Numbered from the stretch's first letter, positions 1-9,881 are shown. The stretch: 26,386 nt of DNA from Treponema sp. UBA3649 (GCA_002373325.1 DFKI01000135.1:1-26386); one strand, 5' to 3'. Notes: generated from the letters alone by a model not told the origin. Numbers and translations are program-made.

Positions 1-848
1 GGCGGATTAGCCATTACAAAATCACATTTACCTTCAAGTTTATGATAATCATTATAGAAGGAATTTGCTTCGTCTCCGCTGATGATTTTTGCATTAAGGC
101 CGTGAACTGCCATATTCATTTTACAAAGCTTTGCATTGAACTCAACTTTTTCCTGTCCAAAGAAAGTGAGTTTATCACTGGCGTTGATTCCATTTGCATT
201 TACAAAGTCGCCTGAGCTTACGAACATACCACCAGAACCACAGGCAGGATCAAGAATCTTTCCGTGTGTCGGTTGAATGATATTTACAATCATTCTTACA
301 AGAGATTTTGGTGTAAAGAAAACACCGTCATCACTTGCGATATTCTTTGCAAACTTGTTTAAGAAATATTCATAAATGCGGCCGATTACATCATCTTTAA
401 TTTCGTTGAGGGCATCATTGTTGAAAAGGCGGAGAAGGTCTTTGAGTAAATCATTTTTGAAAATTGTCTGATAGTTTTTCGGCAGAATACCAGAAAGGTC
501 CGGGCATTCTTTTTCGATTGCTTCCATTGCCTTATCTACAGCTTCACCAAGATTTTTGTCTTTTGGAAGATTTAAGAGATAATCATAGCGGGCGTTTTCT
601 GGAAGGAAGATTGCACTTTTAGATTTAAAATCACTTGATTCAACAGGAAGCTTTACTCCGTTACGGCTTGGACGGTCTTTGAGAATTTCTGCTTCAACAT
701 ATTTAAAACGGGTAAAAGCATAACGAAGGTAAATGAGTCCGAGAACAGGCATACAGTACTCCTGCGAACTGAGTTTTGAACCTTCACGTAAAGAATCTGC
801 ACTTTCCCAGAGGTCGTTTTCCAGTGACTTTATGTTGTTTTGTGACAT
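1..848 (-). CDS. hsdM: Type I restriction-modification DNA methylase subunit (HsdM), 5' part
   Basis: The reading frame starts at the ATG at 848 and runs off the window edge after 282 codons. The N-terminal helical region of HsdM-type methylases comes first. It is followed by FFTPKSLV near residues 177-184, the SAM-binding motif DPACGSGG at about 200-207 and the start of the catalytic NPP motif at the very edge. The enzyme methylates adenine in DNA as part of a type I complex with HsdS and HsdR; those genes would lie to the left, outside the window. An AAGGAAAG ribosome site sits just upstream of the ATG. Codon third positions are much more A/T-rich than in the following trmB, which suggests acquisition by transfer. 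The family call is firm; whether the system is complete cannot be seen. Confidence 0.93.
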   Translation of the reverse strand, partial: MSQNNIKSLENDLWESADSLREGSKLSSQEYCMPVLGLIYLRYAFTRFKYVEAEILKDRPSRNGVKLPVESSDFKSKSAIFLPENARYDYLLNLPKDKNLGEAVDKAMEAIEKECPDLSGILPKNYQTIFKNDLLKDLLRLFNNDALNEIKDDVIGRIYEYFLNKFAKNIASDDGVFFTPKSLVRMIVNIIQPTHGKILDPACGSGGMFVSSGDFVNANGINASDKLTFFGQEKVEFNAKLCKMNMAVHGLNAKIISGDEANSFYNDYHKLEGKCDFVMANP

Positions 849-878
849 TTTTCTTTCCTTACTCTGCTGTAAATCTAT

Positions 879-970
879 ATTGGGAAACTCAAAAGACATC
901 GGCCTTTCAAGTCCCCCTTGAAAACACAATAGGGCATCTCGAAAAGCTGAAGTTTTTCGAGGTTCCCAAT
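879..970. repeat. Intergenic inverted-repeat element between hsdM and trmB
   Basis: A motif close to ATTGGGAACCTCGAAAA occurs three times: forward at 879-895, forward but degenerate at 929-945, and inverted at 954-970. The last two face each other across an 8-base loop and form a strong hairpin (8 perfect bp CTCGAAAA/TTTTCGAG at 938-945/954-961, then mismatched pairing outward). A smaller hairpin, TTTCAA/TTGAAA, lies at 905-923. No T-run follows on either strand, so it is not a classical intrinsic terminator. The rest of 849-1002 holds the hsdM ribosome site and nothing else I can identify. Confidence 0.6.
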
Positions 971-1002
971 AATCAGGCAGGAAATTATCAACTCACAACT
1001 TC

Positions 1003-1857
1003 CTACTCTCCCTTCTTCTCAAAAATCAACTCGAAGATTTCGCGTCCTGCGTCAAGTCCCTTCTGCTCGAATTTCGTCCTCGGTCTCCACTCCTGATGCG
1101 GTGCAAATTTCTCATAGCGGTTCACAAGTCCCTCGGTCGCACTAAGCTCTTCCAAGGCCTCCTCCGCATAATCCTGGATGTCCGTCGCAAAGTAGATGAA
1201 TCCGCCGGGAGTAAGTTTCTGCGCAAGAAGATCCGTCCTGGGCCGACGCATGAGCCTTCTTTTGTGATGCTTTTTCTTTGGCCAGGGATCCGGGAAAAAC
1301 ACATGGAAAGCCTCCACGGAAGAGTCCGGAACCATGACCTCAAGCACCTCAAGCGCGTCATGTTCTATTATATAGAGATTTGAAATTGATTTTGCCTTGA
1401 TTTCACCGAGCAAGCGACCCACGCCGGGCTTATGCACCTCAAGTCCCAGATAGTTCATATCCGGGTTCTCATGCGCAATCTGAGCCGTGGCATGTCCCAT
1501 TCCGAAGCCGATTTCAATCGTGACCGGATTCGTGTTTCCGAAAACATCCGTCAGGTTCAAGGTCCTGTGCTCAAACGGAATGCACCACACCTGGTTCAGC
1601 TCGGAATAATTCCTTTTTTCGCTGTCGGTCATACGTCCCGCGCGGATTACGAAAGTCCTTATCTCACGCCGGTAACTTTCAGAAATGCTCCCGGGGTCCT
1701 CCGAATCCTGCCCGCCGGAACCATCGTCAACTAAAAAACTGTCAGAAGAGCCAGACTCAGCCGAATCAACATCGCCCGAACTGGCATCAGATACATCAAT
1801 ACTATTATTGTCGTCCACGTCAAATCCTTTTGGAACCGTCCGGTTAACCTCTGTCAA
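1003..1857 (-). CDS. trmB: tRNA (guanine-N7-)-methyltransferase TrmB
   Basis: TrmB puts a methyl group from S-adenosylmethionine on G46 in the variable loop of tRNAs. The family start motif (IRTFVIRAGRMT, about residues 66-77), the SAM loop IEIGFGMG, the signature FFPDPWPKKKHHKRRL and TDIQDYAE are all present in order. The first ATG is inside this conserved core, so translation must begin earlier; the TTG at 1857 overlaps the TGA of the preceding gene (TTGA, 4 bases), which points to coupled translation. This adds an acidic, Ser/Asp/Gly-rich extension of about 65 residues not usual for the family. A GTG a little downstream (Val 14) is an alternative start. It is the last gene of a three-gene minus-strand run. 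Confidence 0.93.
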   Translation of the reverse strand: MTEVNRTVPKGFDVDDNNSIDVSDASSGDVDSAESGSSDSFLVDDGSGGQDSEDPGSISESYRREIRTFVIRAGRMTDSEKRNYSELNQVWCIPFEHRTLNLTDVFGNTNPVTIEIGFGMGHATAQIAHENPDMNYLGLEVHKPGVGRLLGEIKAKSISNLYIIEHDALEVLEVMVPDSSVEAFHVFFPDPWPKKKHHKRRLMRRPRTDLLAQKLTPGGFIYFATDIQDYAEEALEELSATEGLVNRYEKFAPHQEWRPRTKFEQKGLDAGREIFELIFEKKGE

Positions 1858-2570
1858 GGCAATTTTTCTTCCGGCATCATGCAGATTACGGTCCCTTTGT
1901 TTATTCTATAGCATACACGAAATTTGTCTGCTAGTCCATAGTCATTCTTAATATCTGAGGATGATTTCCAATTTTCTTTTTTCTCGGCAAAATACATCAG
2001 GTTTCCGTCCACATCATAAACCGCGTAGATTTCCTCGGCACCCCTCAAAATTCCAGGAAAGTCCGCAACGTGTGATTCCGCAATCTTCTCAGGATAGGCG
2101 ACCGAAAAATTTCCCTCAGTCTCCTCGCCCGAAGCGTCCACATAAACGAGCTTGTAACGTCCCTGGGGCAAAAGACTTCCGGTGGCAGGAACAAAATTCG
2201 TATATCCCGCCCAGACAGATTTTTTTTGCGCGGTAAATTTTCTGGGAAAACGGCACTTCCACACAAGGGACGAAGCCTCATGTTCAGCCCGAATCTCAGA
2301 GACACGACGCTCATCTCCCGAAGTCTCCGTAAAAACCGAAAGACGGCATCCGGGGGTTTTCTCCGCATCGTCAAATTCAAAGATGACCGTTGACGAGATG
2401 TTAAGAATTTTTGTGTCGGGAGACGAGCAGGAAAATAAAAAAAACGGAATCAGAAAAAGGACAAAAAGACAAAACGCCCCCGCAGAAAAACGGACAGCAG
2501 ATGAGAAAAATAAAGTCCTGAAAGATTTATCCTTTTCCATGCGTTTTCTAAACGTTAGCCTACCAGACAT
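1854..2570 (-). CDS. Putative lipoprotein, function unknown
   Basis: This 238-residue protein has a basic N-terminus, a hydrophobic segment (about residues 29-46) and a lipobox-like end, FFLFSCSS, so it is probably exported and lipid-anchored at the Cys near residue 48. The mature part is a beta-rich domain of about 190 residues with no family I recognise. An AGGAG site lies just before the ATG at 2570; the next ATG at 2540 lacks one. The gene follows the GHKL-like gene by 7 bases and overlaps trmB by 4, so the three are probably co-transcribed. The long N-terminal region before the hydrophobic stretch is unusual for a lipoprotein signal. Confidence 0.75.
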   Translation of the reverse strand: MSGRLTFRKRMEKDKSFRTLFFSSAVRFSAGAFCLFVLFLIPFFLFSCSSPDTKILNISSTVIFEFDDAEKTPGCRLSVFTETSGDERRVSEIRAEHEASSLVWKCRFPRKFTAQKKSVWAGYTNFVPATGSLLPQGRYKLVYVDASGEETEGNFSVAYPEKIAESHVADFPGILRGAEEIYAVYDVDGNLMYFAEKKENWKSSSDIKNDYGLADKFRVCYRINKGTVICMMPEEKLP

Positions 2571-2577
2571 TCGTCTC

Positions 2578-3744
2578 CTAGAAATTGAATTTCAGGCTGA
2601 TAACCGTAAGGTCGCTTGATGTGAACTGATTCACGAGAGACTCGAATTTAACGTTCACTTTCTTGCAGGCATCATCCAGATAAGAAAGATAGTAGAGTCC
2701 CAAATCGGTTCCCTCCTGACCGTCCGGCATCTGTCGGTAAAAGTCAATCAGGGATTTTTTGTTCAGGTTGGCGGACATCTTGTTCTCGATGTTCTCCTTC
2801 ACTTCCTGGAACTCATCGTCCTTGTTGTAAAGCGTGATGTTCAGGCTTCCCTGCTTTCCGATTGACGTGGAGCCTCCTCCAATCTTCCACTGAAGGAAAA
2901 CGACCTCGTGCTTTCTCACCAGCTCCTGAATGATTTTGCTCCGGATTTCAGGATCGTAAATGAGCGTGTCGGCGTTGTCAAAGCCCTGATAGAGTGATTT
3001 CGCCTCTTTTCGCATATTGGTGTTCTCGCTGTTCAAGGCAAGCTCCATAACCATCACGGAAATGTACTCGGCGACCTTTGACTTGTCCATATAGCTTGCG
3101 AGATGCTGTCTTATCACGCTGAGAATCTGTGCGAAACCGTCCGCCTTAAAAAATTTGGTGATTATGTACCAGTTCATAAGGCTCAGTCGGTTCAGGAATT
3201 TCTCAGTCATCAAAAGGTAGATATTCTTCTCTTCGGGCGTATAGTCCTTGTTCGACATGATTGATTTCCACACGGGCTCAAGGATTGTCTGTCTCGCGGC
3301 CTGAATCACATTGTCCTTCATGTCAAGGGTTGTCCTGAGCTGTTTTTCCGGAATCTTCGTCCTTTCGTCAATCAGGTGTCCCGGATTCGCGCGGTTGTAA
3401 CGTCTCACACAATCACACTGAATCAAGGCGGCAAAAATCTCGCGGTCGAACTGCTTGTAGAGGATTGAGTAGACAATCACCTTGGACAAATCCATGATTT
3501 CCTGTCGTCTTGAAACGAACTCTGACATGGAGATTTCAAGCTTGGAAACATAGTCCACAAGAATCATGTTCTGAAGGGACATCGGAGAAAAGTGGTCCAT
3601 GCTGATTCCATACTCTTCCTGATTGTCTGCCAGTCGGAAGCGCAAGAGCTTTTTCTTGTGGCTGATGAAGTGGGAAGCACCCTCTTCTGTGAGAACAACT
3701 TTCAATGGAAGATCAAGATAAAATTTTTTTCCTGCCGCGCACAT
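2578..3744 (-). CDS. Conserved hypothetical protein with GHKL-ATPase-like C-terminus
   Basis: This 388-residue protein has no signal peptide or membrane segment and is probably cytoplasmic. The N-terminal two thirds are helical. The C-terminal third shows the order expected of a GHKL (histidine-kinase-type) ATP-binding fold: an N-box-like MELALNSEN near residue 232, a strand-rich stretch, then GTDLGLYYL near residues 345-353 resembling the G2 box. I infer a divergent or degenerate ATPase, such as an anti-sigma-factor-type or signalling protein; the D-x-G-x-G motif is not clear. A GAGGAG site lies 14 bases before the ATG, farther than normal. A divergent promoter region (3745-3822) separates it from the plus-strand genes, and it leads the run lipoprotein-trmB. 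Confidence 0.7.
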   Translation of the reverse strand: MCAAGKKFYLDLPLKVVLTEEGASHFISHKKKLLRFRLADNQEEYGISMDHFSPMSLQNMILVDYVSKLEISMSEFVSRRQEIMDLSKVIVYSILYKQFDREIFAALIQCDCVRRYNRANPGHLIDERTKIPEKQLRTTLDMKDNVIQAARQTILEPVWKSIMSNKDYTPEEKNIYLLMTEKFLNRLSLMNWYIITKFFKADGFAQILSVIRQHLASYMDKSKVAEYISVMVMELALNSENTNMRKEAKSLYQGFDNADTLIYDPEIRSKIIQELVRKHEVVFLQWKIGGGSTSIGKQGSLNITLYNKDDEFQEVKENIENKMSANLNKKSLIDFYRQMPDGQEGTDLGLYYLSYLDDACKKVNVKFESLVNQFTSSDLTVISLKFNF

Positions 3745-3768
3745 AATATTTTAAATATCTCCTCATGG

Positions 3769-3798
3769 ATATTACACCACAACCTCTTGCAATGTCAA
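3769..3798 (-). promoter_or_regulatory. Sigma-70-type promoter for the minus-strand GHKL-like/lipoprotein/trmB run
   Basis: On the minus strand TTGACA (3798-3793) is followed after 18 bases by TAATAT (3774-3769). Transcription would start near 3762, giving a leader of about 18 bases that contains the GAGGAG site. Confidence 0.6.
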
Positions 3799-3815
3799 GT
3801 CCAATATTCTAATAT
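3787..3815 (+). promoter_or_regulatory. Candidate promoter for the membrane-protein/dinB pair
   Basis: TTGCAA (3787-3792), a 17-base spacer and TAATAT (3810-3815) lie immediately before the ATG at 3823. There is no ribosome site before the ATG, so the transcript may be nearly leaderless. Its -35 abuts the -35 of the divergent minus-strand promoter. A-T-rich sequence offers other -10 choices (TATTAT at 3815-3820). Confidence 0.5.
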
Positions 3816-3822
3816 ATTATAT

Positions 3823-5837
3823 ATGAAAACCACCACATTGAAAAGACTGATTTCAATATTCTCCCTCACCATCTTGTTCGGTGCCAGTAAAGTATCCGCG
3901 CAATCCGAATCAGTCCAGCTTCATGGCACACAGCTTTGTGAAGGCATTTACGGAACACTGACTGAAAACGGATTCTCCGTGGAAAAACAGGATTTAATTC
4001 CATCCGATTCCACAAGTTTTCCGCAGAACCTCACCATAACTATATCGGCAGGAAATGACGAATCCGACACAAAAAAATGGTATGATTCTTCCATTAACAC
4101 CGTTATTTTCTCGTTCACCCAGGAATTCGCCTACAAAAACCTAGAAAACCTGACCTCCTTCATCGATTCCCTGAAAATGCTCTCCCTGCCCTACACAAGC
4201 GTCATACTTCTCACCGCCAACGACGATTTCCCAAGGATTCCCGGCCTGGAAGAAAATTCCAACCTGCATCCGACGGGTACGGTCTCCTACCTCAAGTCCA
4301 TCGGCTACGTGGACACGGCATGTTCAATCGTAGTAACGGAGCGTCGCGGAAACAGACAGAGGGCTTTGATTGCGGGTGGAAACCGTGATGTCTCGCCCCT
4401 TTATCTTGTAAGGACAATCTACGAGTGCATGGAAAAGAAAGGATGGTCCGCAAATCTTCCGAAACAGTTCAAGCTGCTCTACAAACTCGGTCTTGCCTCA
4501 AGTGACCTCAGGACATCCCTTTTTCTGGCAGAGGACATTCCGAGCGCCGGCCTGATTCTGGAAAACACGGAGGAGGATTTCACACTGCTTACCGACGTGG
4601 CGTCCGAGCTCAGCAAGCTCCACATGGAAAACTGGGACCGGCACTATCAGTTTCTGGACATTTTCAGCTCCCGCTACTGGATTGGAGAGGCTTTCTACAT
4701 TGTTCTCTTTCTCCTCACAGCCCTTTTGGTCCTTTTGATGATGATTCCATCCACAATCCCGGACTCACCTGGAAGAAGGGCCATGAGACGCGACATAACA
4801 CGCACCTGGTATTTTTTCCCGCTAATTCTTGCCATCACATTCCTGAGCCTCAGCTTGTCGCAGAAAATCTTCGAGCCGGTAAAGGCAAACAGAATTCTCC
4901 TTTTTATCGGACTGAAAGTTTTCGCCACACTGCTTCTTCTCTTCATCCTCTTCATAGTGCAGATCAGCCTGAACTTCAAGGTCTCCATCAAGGCATCGGG
5001 CTATCACATGATTTTCGTCGCGGCGTTGAACATCTTCATCTTTTCTTACATTGACATCTCGCTCCTGCCCCTTTTCATAATCGAATTCCTGATTTTCAGG
5101 CTGACCGAAAAAATGTCCCGCACCCCCACCATGATTTTAATGACTTTTGTCCCGACTGTTCCGTTTATGATTGTGATGACCGACATCATGCACAACACTC
5201 TTTTTCCGCAGCTCACGACATTCCTTGACTTCACGTGGAAAGGAAACCTGCTTTTCGCGCTTCTTCTCTTCCCCGTCATAATCCAAATCCAGAGGGTCCT
5301 GATTTCCCTCGATCTCTTTGCGGCGGAGAAAAAAAGACTCAAGAGGCAGTACGTCATCTACGCGCTCTGTTCTGCGATGGTTCTCTCTGCCATTCTTACG
5401 GTGCTCTATGCCGTGACCTATTATCTTGTAAGCGACTCCACCAGGCTCAGACGCATTCCCTTCAACATCACCGTGGAAGAAATGAACAGTCCCGACGTAA
5501 TCAAGGGATATCTGAGTGAAACGGAGATGCAGGACCTCACGCTCAGGGAACTCAGGATAGTGCCCGAAAAAAATGTGATGAGGTACGACATTACGGTAGA
5601 GGCTGATTCCGGGGTACCTCTTCTTGAAAGCAACTACGGCTATATTCTTGAGACAGGTGAAAGGGCTCACTTCATAATCCCCGACTTTCCTACAGGACCT
5701 CTGAACCTGGTCTATTCATCCGACGCGAAGATTGACACCACAATCACGGTTGACGCGTACATTCAGGGAGGACGGGAGGAAGGATGGAAAATCTTCAAAT
5801 ACACGCTGATTATAGACACCATTGACAGGGAGACAAA

Positions 5838-5841
<4 letters not shown>
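3823..5841 (+). CDS. Secreted N-domain / polytopic membrane protein (possible M28-like, GAA1-like architecture)
   Basis: I place the start at the ATG at 3823 (672 residues); a longer frame back to 3592 would overlap the divergent gene and precede the signal peptide. Residues 1-26 form a signal peptide ending in VSA. A domain outside the cytoplasm of about 260 residues follows, then seven or eight membrane segments between about 286 and 536, and a C-terminal domain of about 135 residues. The first domain carries phrases reminiscent of M28 metallopeptidases (HGTQ, a GNRDVS region, then DLRTSLFLAEDIPSAGLIL) but no convincing set of zinc ligands. An inactive M28-like domain joined to membrane helices recalls GAA1-type proteins; this is a weak inference. 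It overlaps dinB by four bases (ATGA). Confidence 0.7.
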
Positions 5842-7136
<1,295 letters not shown>

Positions 7137-7158
7137 ACTCCTCTTTCCTAATTCCTAA

Positions 7159-7761
7159 CTAATATCTAAAACTCAGTCTCTGTATGGGCGAAGGTCCAAT
7201 CTCATGGCAGATTTTTCTGTGGGCGGCAGTGGGGTATCCCTTGTGACCGGCATATCCATACTCCGGATAAAGCTTGTCGTAGTCCAGCATGATTCTGTCC
7301 CTTGCTGTTTTTGCAATTATGCTCGCCGCCATTATGCAGGGAAATTTAGAGTCGCCTTTCACCTCGGCCCTGACAGGACAAGGAAGTTCGGGACATTTAT
7401 TTCCGTCCGCAATCGCCTCGATTTTTTTAGCGTCAAAAGGAAGCGAGTGATTTTCACACCACGCGGGAAGTTTTTTCATCATGTCGTCAAAGGCAAGAGA
7501 CATGGCCTTCATGCTCGCGTTCAAAATGTTGATTCTGTCAATCTCATCATGCTCGACAAAAGCTAGTCCGAAACACGCCAGTTCCCTTATGAGTTTTTCC
7601 GCAGCCTCACGTTTTTTTTCCGAAAGTTTTTTGCTGTCGTTTAAAATCTCAAGAGGAAAATCAGGAGGCAAAATCACACATCCTGCAGAAACCGGTCCAG
7701 CAAGAGGTCCCCTTCCGGCCTCGTCAAGTCCCGCGCAAAGAATAAATCCGTCGTCCGCCAT
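7159..7761 (-). CDS. rnhB: Ribonuclease HII
   Basis: RNase HII cuts RNA in RNA-DNA hybrids and starts removal of single ribonucleotides from DNA. The 200-residue protein has the diagnostic LDEAGRGPLAGP (Asp 13, Glu 14 in the active site), NDSKKLSEKKRE, IADG (Asp 119), KGDSKFPCIMAASIIAKTARD and the HKGYPT end motif. Its length is normal for the family. The ATG overlaps the TGA of the upstream gene by one base (TGATG), so it is the last gene of the mcsA-led minus-strand operon. It faces dinB convergently across the heptad array. Confidence 0.97.
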   Translation of the reverse strand: MADDGFILCAGLDEAGRGPLAGPVSAGCVILPPDFPLEILNDSKKLSEKKREAAEKLIRELACFGLAFVEHDEIDRINILNASMKAMSLAFDDMMKKLPAWCENHSLPFDAKKIEAIADGNKCPELPCPVRAEVKGDSKFPCIMAASIIAKTARDRIMLDYDKLYPEYGYAGHKGYPTAAHRKICHEIGPSPIQRLSFRY

Positions 7762-9872
7762 CAGTAAAGCTCCTCCGTGTTCTCAACGTCACGCTCAACA
7801 AGGGAAGTCATGTCCTTCCACACAGGAGATGATGAAGACCCCGTAAGTTTAGTCACGAAGCGATTTTTTTCCATGGAGACTCTGCTTCCCAAAAGCTCGA
7901 TGTTCCGCCCCATCCTTCCGATCACAGTAAATGAATTTCCCCTGACATCAAGCGATGAGGAATCCATGGTCATGTTCACGACGTTCGGAGCGCTTGAAGT
8001 AAAACGGCAGTCCTCCGCCTTCACAGTGGAACCATTTGCATAAAGGACACTCGCAATTTTGTCTGACTGAACCGTAAGCCCCGTGTCCTTCAGATTCAAG
8101 TCGGAGCCGGATGCAGAGACAAGGGATGCCTCCCCCTCAAAGATTCCGATTAATTCAGAGGACGAGAGAGTCAAAGAAGAGTCCTCAACCGAAAAAATGG
8201 AGCCCGAATCAGCCGTCTTTTTGAAAATACAGTTCTCGAAACTCACGTCCGCATTCGAAACGATTTTAATCTGACTGTCTCCCGAAAGCTCAATGACATC
8301 CCCCTTACCCACGATGGTGCAGTCGGAACTGATTTCATATACCCCCTCCCCCATCCTGAATCCGTCGCAGAGATAGACACGCGTAAATTTTCTTCCATTA
8401 ACAAGCGAGACAATATCAGAAAAATCCGAAAGCTCCCTCTCCTGATCAGCGAAATGCTTTCCGGCGAAATCCTTTCCAGCGAAATTCTTTCCGGCATAAA
8501 ACCCGTTCTCGTCGATTATCACACGGTAAAATGAAAGTCCGCTCCTTTTCCCGGATTTGTCCAGCGCGTAAGAGACCACCTTGTAATACGTCGCAAGTCC
8601 GTCCACAGCCTCAAGGTCGAACTCACCCGTATATGGCTTGAAAGGTCCGGCGTCCACATCAGGAAGAGAAAATGAGCCGGATGAAAAAAATCCGTCGGGA
8701 AAAACAAATGGCTCGCTCAAAGCAAAATAAAGAGTCGTCCCCTCCCCGGAAGAGATTTTTATGTGCGCCTTTTCCCTCGAAAAAATCACGTCGTCCAAAG
8801 AGAAATCCCCGGCTGCCAAAGGTGGAAGAGGATCTAGAATCACGTCGCTCGTCACGTCCCCTATGTAAAATCCGTCGCAATAAACACCGACCGGAAGCAC
8901 AGTGGAAAGTCTGTCCCCCGGCAAGGTCTCAAGATGAAGGCTGCCCGATGGAGCTGAACAAAGCGATGAGGATGCGCGGGAAACGGATGATTTTCCAAGC
9001 GAATACTCTTTTCCGGAAAAATATCGTGAGGCGGGAAAAAGATCCACCGAGCCGTCTGAGTTCACGGATGATTTTATCCCGACAAGAGGAGGAAGCGAAT
9101 ATGAGTAAACAGGATTTCCTTCCTTATACTCCACCGACTGCCAGCGGATTGTATGCGGATTTTTTCTGTCAAGACTCAGAGAGGAATTTTTTCCCCCCCA
9201 GAATTCATCGTCAATCTGATAGATGAATTTTTTGTCGTTAAAAGAAACCTTTCCGTCGCCGCTTATGGAAAAAGGAAGATTTGACTGCTGAACGAACGAA
9301 TCATTTGACGGCGAAAGGTGAATGACAAAGTGCCATGCCAAATCACCGAGACGCACAGTACATGGAACATAACGGTCAAGGGCACATTCAGGACTGATTG
9401 AAAAAGTCATCCCGGGATAAAAACGCGCCGGATTTTTTTCAAAGGAATAAACAAGGGATGAGGGAATCACAAAATCAGTTCCCGTGGCATATTTTCTTAT
9501 GGGGCTTCGTGAGATGTCGTCTATGAATTTTTTCGTCCTGAAATCCACGTCCGCTTCCGTCGGAGTTACAGAGTAGGAAATCAGGAAGTCGCTTCTTTTT
9601 CCGCTTTTGTCCACCGCGCACACACGTATGTCAATCTTTCCGATTCTGTTGATGATAAAGGGAGCCTCATAAATGAATCCGGACTCAAGTGGATCGTTTC
9701 CGTAAAGGGAGTAAAAGACATCGCAGTCCCCGTCCGTACTGATTACGAGAGGCTGCATGTTTCCCCACTCTCCCGGGGCAGGACTCAGTATGTCGGAACT
9801 TGAGAAAGCGAAGGACTGGAAGACCGAAAAAAAAGCGGCGAAAAGGACGCAGGCAAATCTGGAAAATCTCAT
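7761..9872 (-). CDS. Secreted protein with chitobiase-like repeats and a right-handed beta-helix
   Basis: The 703-residue protein begins with a signal peptide (about 1-22, cut after SFA). A beta-sandwich of chitobiase C-terminal type lies at about 40-102 and contains AVDKSGKRS. A second, related copy lies at about 368-452 with ALDKSGKRS, so the domain is duplicated. A short run of pentapeptide repeats (FAGKx, 459-476) leads to about 200 residues of short alternating Ser/Asn/Asp-rich strands typical of a right-handed parallel beta-helix (about 495-680). It probably acts at the cell surface or in the periplasm, perhaps in binding polysaccharide; the function is unknown. A GGAGG site precedes the ATG. 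It lies 9 bases after the phosphoribosyltransferase gene. Confidence 0.78.
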   Translation of the reverse strand: MRFSRFACVLFAAFFSVFQSFAFSSSDILSPAPGEWGNMQPLVISTDGDCDVFYSLYGNDPLESGFIYEAPFIINRIGKIDIRVCAVDKSGKRSDFLISYSVTPTEADVDFRTKKFIDDISRSPIRKYATGTDFVIPSSLVYSFEKNPARFYPGMTFSISPECALDRYVPCTVRLGDLAWHFVIHLSPSNDSFVQQSNLPFSISGDGKVSFNDKKFIYQIDDEFWGGKNSSLSLDRKNPHTIRWQSVEYKEGNPVYSYSLPPLVGIKSSVNSDGSVDLFPASRYFSGKEYSLGKSSVSRASSSLCSAPSGSLHLETLPGDRLSTVLPVGVYCDGFYIGDVTSDVILDPLPPLAAGDFSLDDVIFSREKAHIKISSGEGTTLYFALSEPFVFPDGFFSSGSFSLPDVDAGPFKPYTGEFDLEAVDGLATYYKVVSYALDKSGKRSGLSFYRVIIDENGFYAGKNFAGKDFAGKHFADQERELSDFSDIVSLVNGRKFTRVYLCDGFRMGEGVYEISSDCTIVGKGDVIELSGDSQIKIVSNADVSFENCIFKKTADSGSIFSVEDSSLTLSSSELIGIFEGEASLVSASGSDLNLKDTGLTVQSDKIASVLYANGSTVKAEDCRFTSSAPNVVNMTMDSSSLDVRGNSFTVIGRMGRNIELLGSRVSMEKNRFVTKLTGSSSSPVWKDMTSLVERDVENTEELY
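8451..8495. repeat. 15-bp tandem repeat, three copies, inside the beta-helix protein gene
   Basis: Three 15-base units (8451-8465, 8466-8480, 8481-8495) differ at one or two bases each and encode the FAGKx pentapeptides on the minus strand. They form the linker before the beta-helix; copy-number change would alter linker length in frame. Confidence 0.92.
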
Positions 9873-9881
9873 GGAGCCTCC

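Noticed and set aside
938..961. Intrinsic terminator of trmB
   Set aside because: The hairpin is good, but no T-run follows on the minus strand, so I list it as a repeat element instead.
3592..3822. Upstream extension of the membrane-protein frame
   Set aside because: It would overlap the divergent gene, cross both promoters and place 77 residues before a clear signal peptide at 3823.
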